From Nitrobacter sp. Nb-311A (GTDB lineage: Bacteria > Pseudomonadota > Alphaproteobacteria > Rhizobiales > Xanthobacteraceae): a stretch of DNA of 64,000 nt. The position numbers and the translations under genes were made by a program. The DNA lies in contig NZ_AAMY01000004.1 in assembly GCF_000152905.1 (NCBI RefSeq), forward strand, positions 1 through 64,000, given 5' to 3'. Shown here one piece after another: positions 63,808-64,000 of the stretch (positions are counted from its first letter, which is position 1; each line of letters starts with the position of its first letter). Below the pieces are notes generated by a model that made no database searches, was not told the origin of the DNA, and was given only the letters and a program-made list of their open reading frames with translations.

Positions 63808-63998
63808 GATTGATCTCCTCCGTTGGCGCTGCTGATGTCAGCCTCAGTTTTGCAGCTGCGACCGCAACGGCTACATTTCCAACTATTGGTCACAGCACTT
63901 GGAGAATAGCTGGAGCCAGCCGGAGCTGTAACAATGTACCCACACGAACAAATGTCAGTCCCTTCGCGTCGAGAACGCCGCGGCATGGCAAGGCTCAT
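63804..63998 (-). CDS. Small Cys-containing (zinc-ribbon-like) protein
   Basis: A 64-residue ORF with two Cys pairs, CSCGYIVTAPAG and WKCSRCGRSC, spaced like a small zinc ribbon. ATG 63998 is next to the window edge; an internal ATG at 63986 is possible. Its last codons (NGGDQS) contain the ribosome binding site of the next peptide, and the two genes overlap by three bases. Zinc binding is an inference from the Cys pattern. Confidence 0.5.
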   Translation of the reverse strand: MSLAMPRRSRREGTDICSCGYIVTAPAGSSYSPSAVTNSWKCSRCGRSCKTEADISSANGGDQS

Positions 63999-64000
63999 GG

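Overview
The window looks like chromosome of an alphaproteobacterium of the Bradyrhizobiaceae (Nitrobacter / Bradyrhizobium / Rhodopseudomonas group). This is inferred from GC-rich coding sequence, the nadQ-nadA-nadB-nadC arrangement, serine-glyoxylate aminotransferase, a sigma-32 of alphaproteobacterial type, and paired PRC-barrel proteins. I could not compare it with a genome.

Layout. (1) 1-6.3 kb is accessory DNA: an IS21-family element (8-2485), an unrecognised gene, three tiny exported-looking ORFs separated by hairpin terminators, and an AbiEi/AbiEii (type IV) toxin-antitoxin pair. (2) 6.47-38.87 kb is bounded by a 47-nt direct repeat (46/47 identical) that matches the 3' half of the tRNA-Glu(CTC) gene at 38825-38899. 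A tyrosine recombinase lies just inside the left copy. I read the interval as a 32.4-kb island integrated at tRNA-Glu. It carries an AlpA-like regulator, a TOPRIM/primase-helicase type gene followed by 9-nt iterated repeats, a decayed stretch (thioredoxin-family pseudogene cut by an IS256 remnant), a stand-alone LigD ligase, BrkB, an FMN reductase, a DODA-type dioxygenase, more decay (AraC-family remnant), a complete type I-C CRISPR-Cas operon (cas3-cas5c-cas8c-cas7-cas4-cas1-cas2) with a 33-repeat array, and a heavy-metal-type RND efflux cluster. (3) 38.9-60.3 kb is mainly housekeeping: RluA pseudouridine synthase, rpoH, a diguanylate cyclase, the nadQ regulator with its presumed nadABC operator, bioFDA, a Crp/Fnr regulator with an NNR-type box, a HIT protein, SgaA, and a phosphofructokinase with the PPi-type residues. 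(4) 60.3-63.5 kb holds two fresh-looking insertion sequences. The IS3 element has a 3-bp duplication and splits a small membrane-protein gene; the IS256 element has a 9-bp duplication. The right edge carries two tiny overlapping genes.

Main interpretations. The CRISPR-Cas locus appears to be cargo of a tRNA-Glu island. Inside cas8c there is an in-frame GTG behind a strong Shine-Dalgarno sequence that would give a 129-residue small subunit (Cas11c). Around the island primase and in the decayed middle there are iterated 9-nt motifs that may be an origin or regulatory array. Coordinates of the IS256 element near 62.1 kb may be off by one base.
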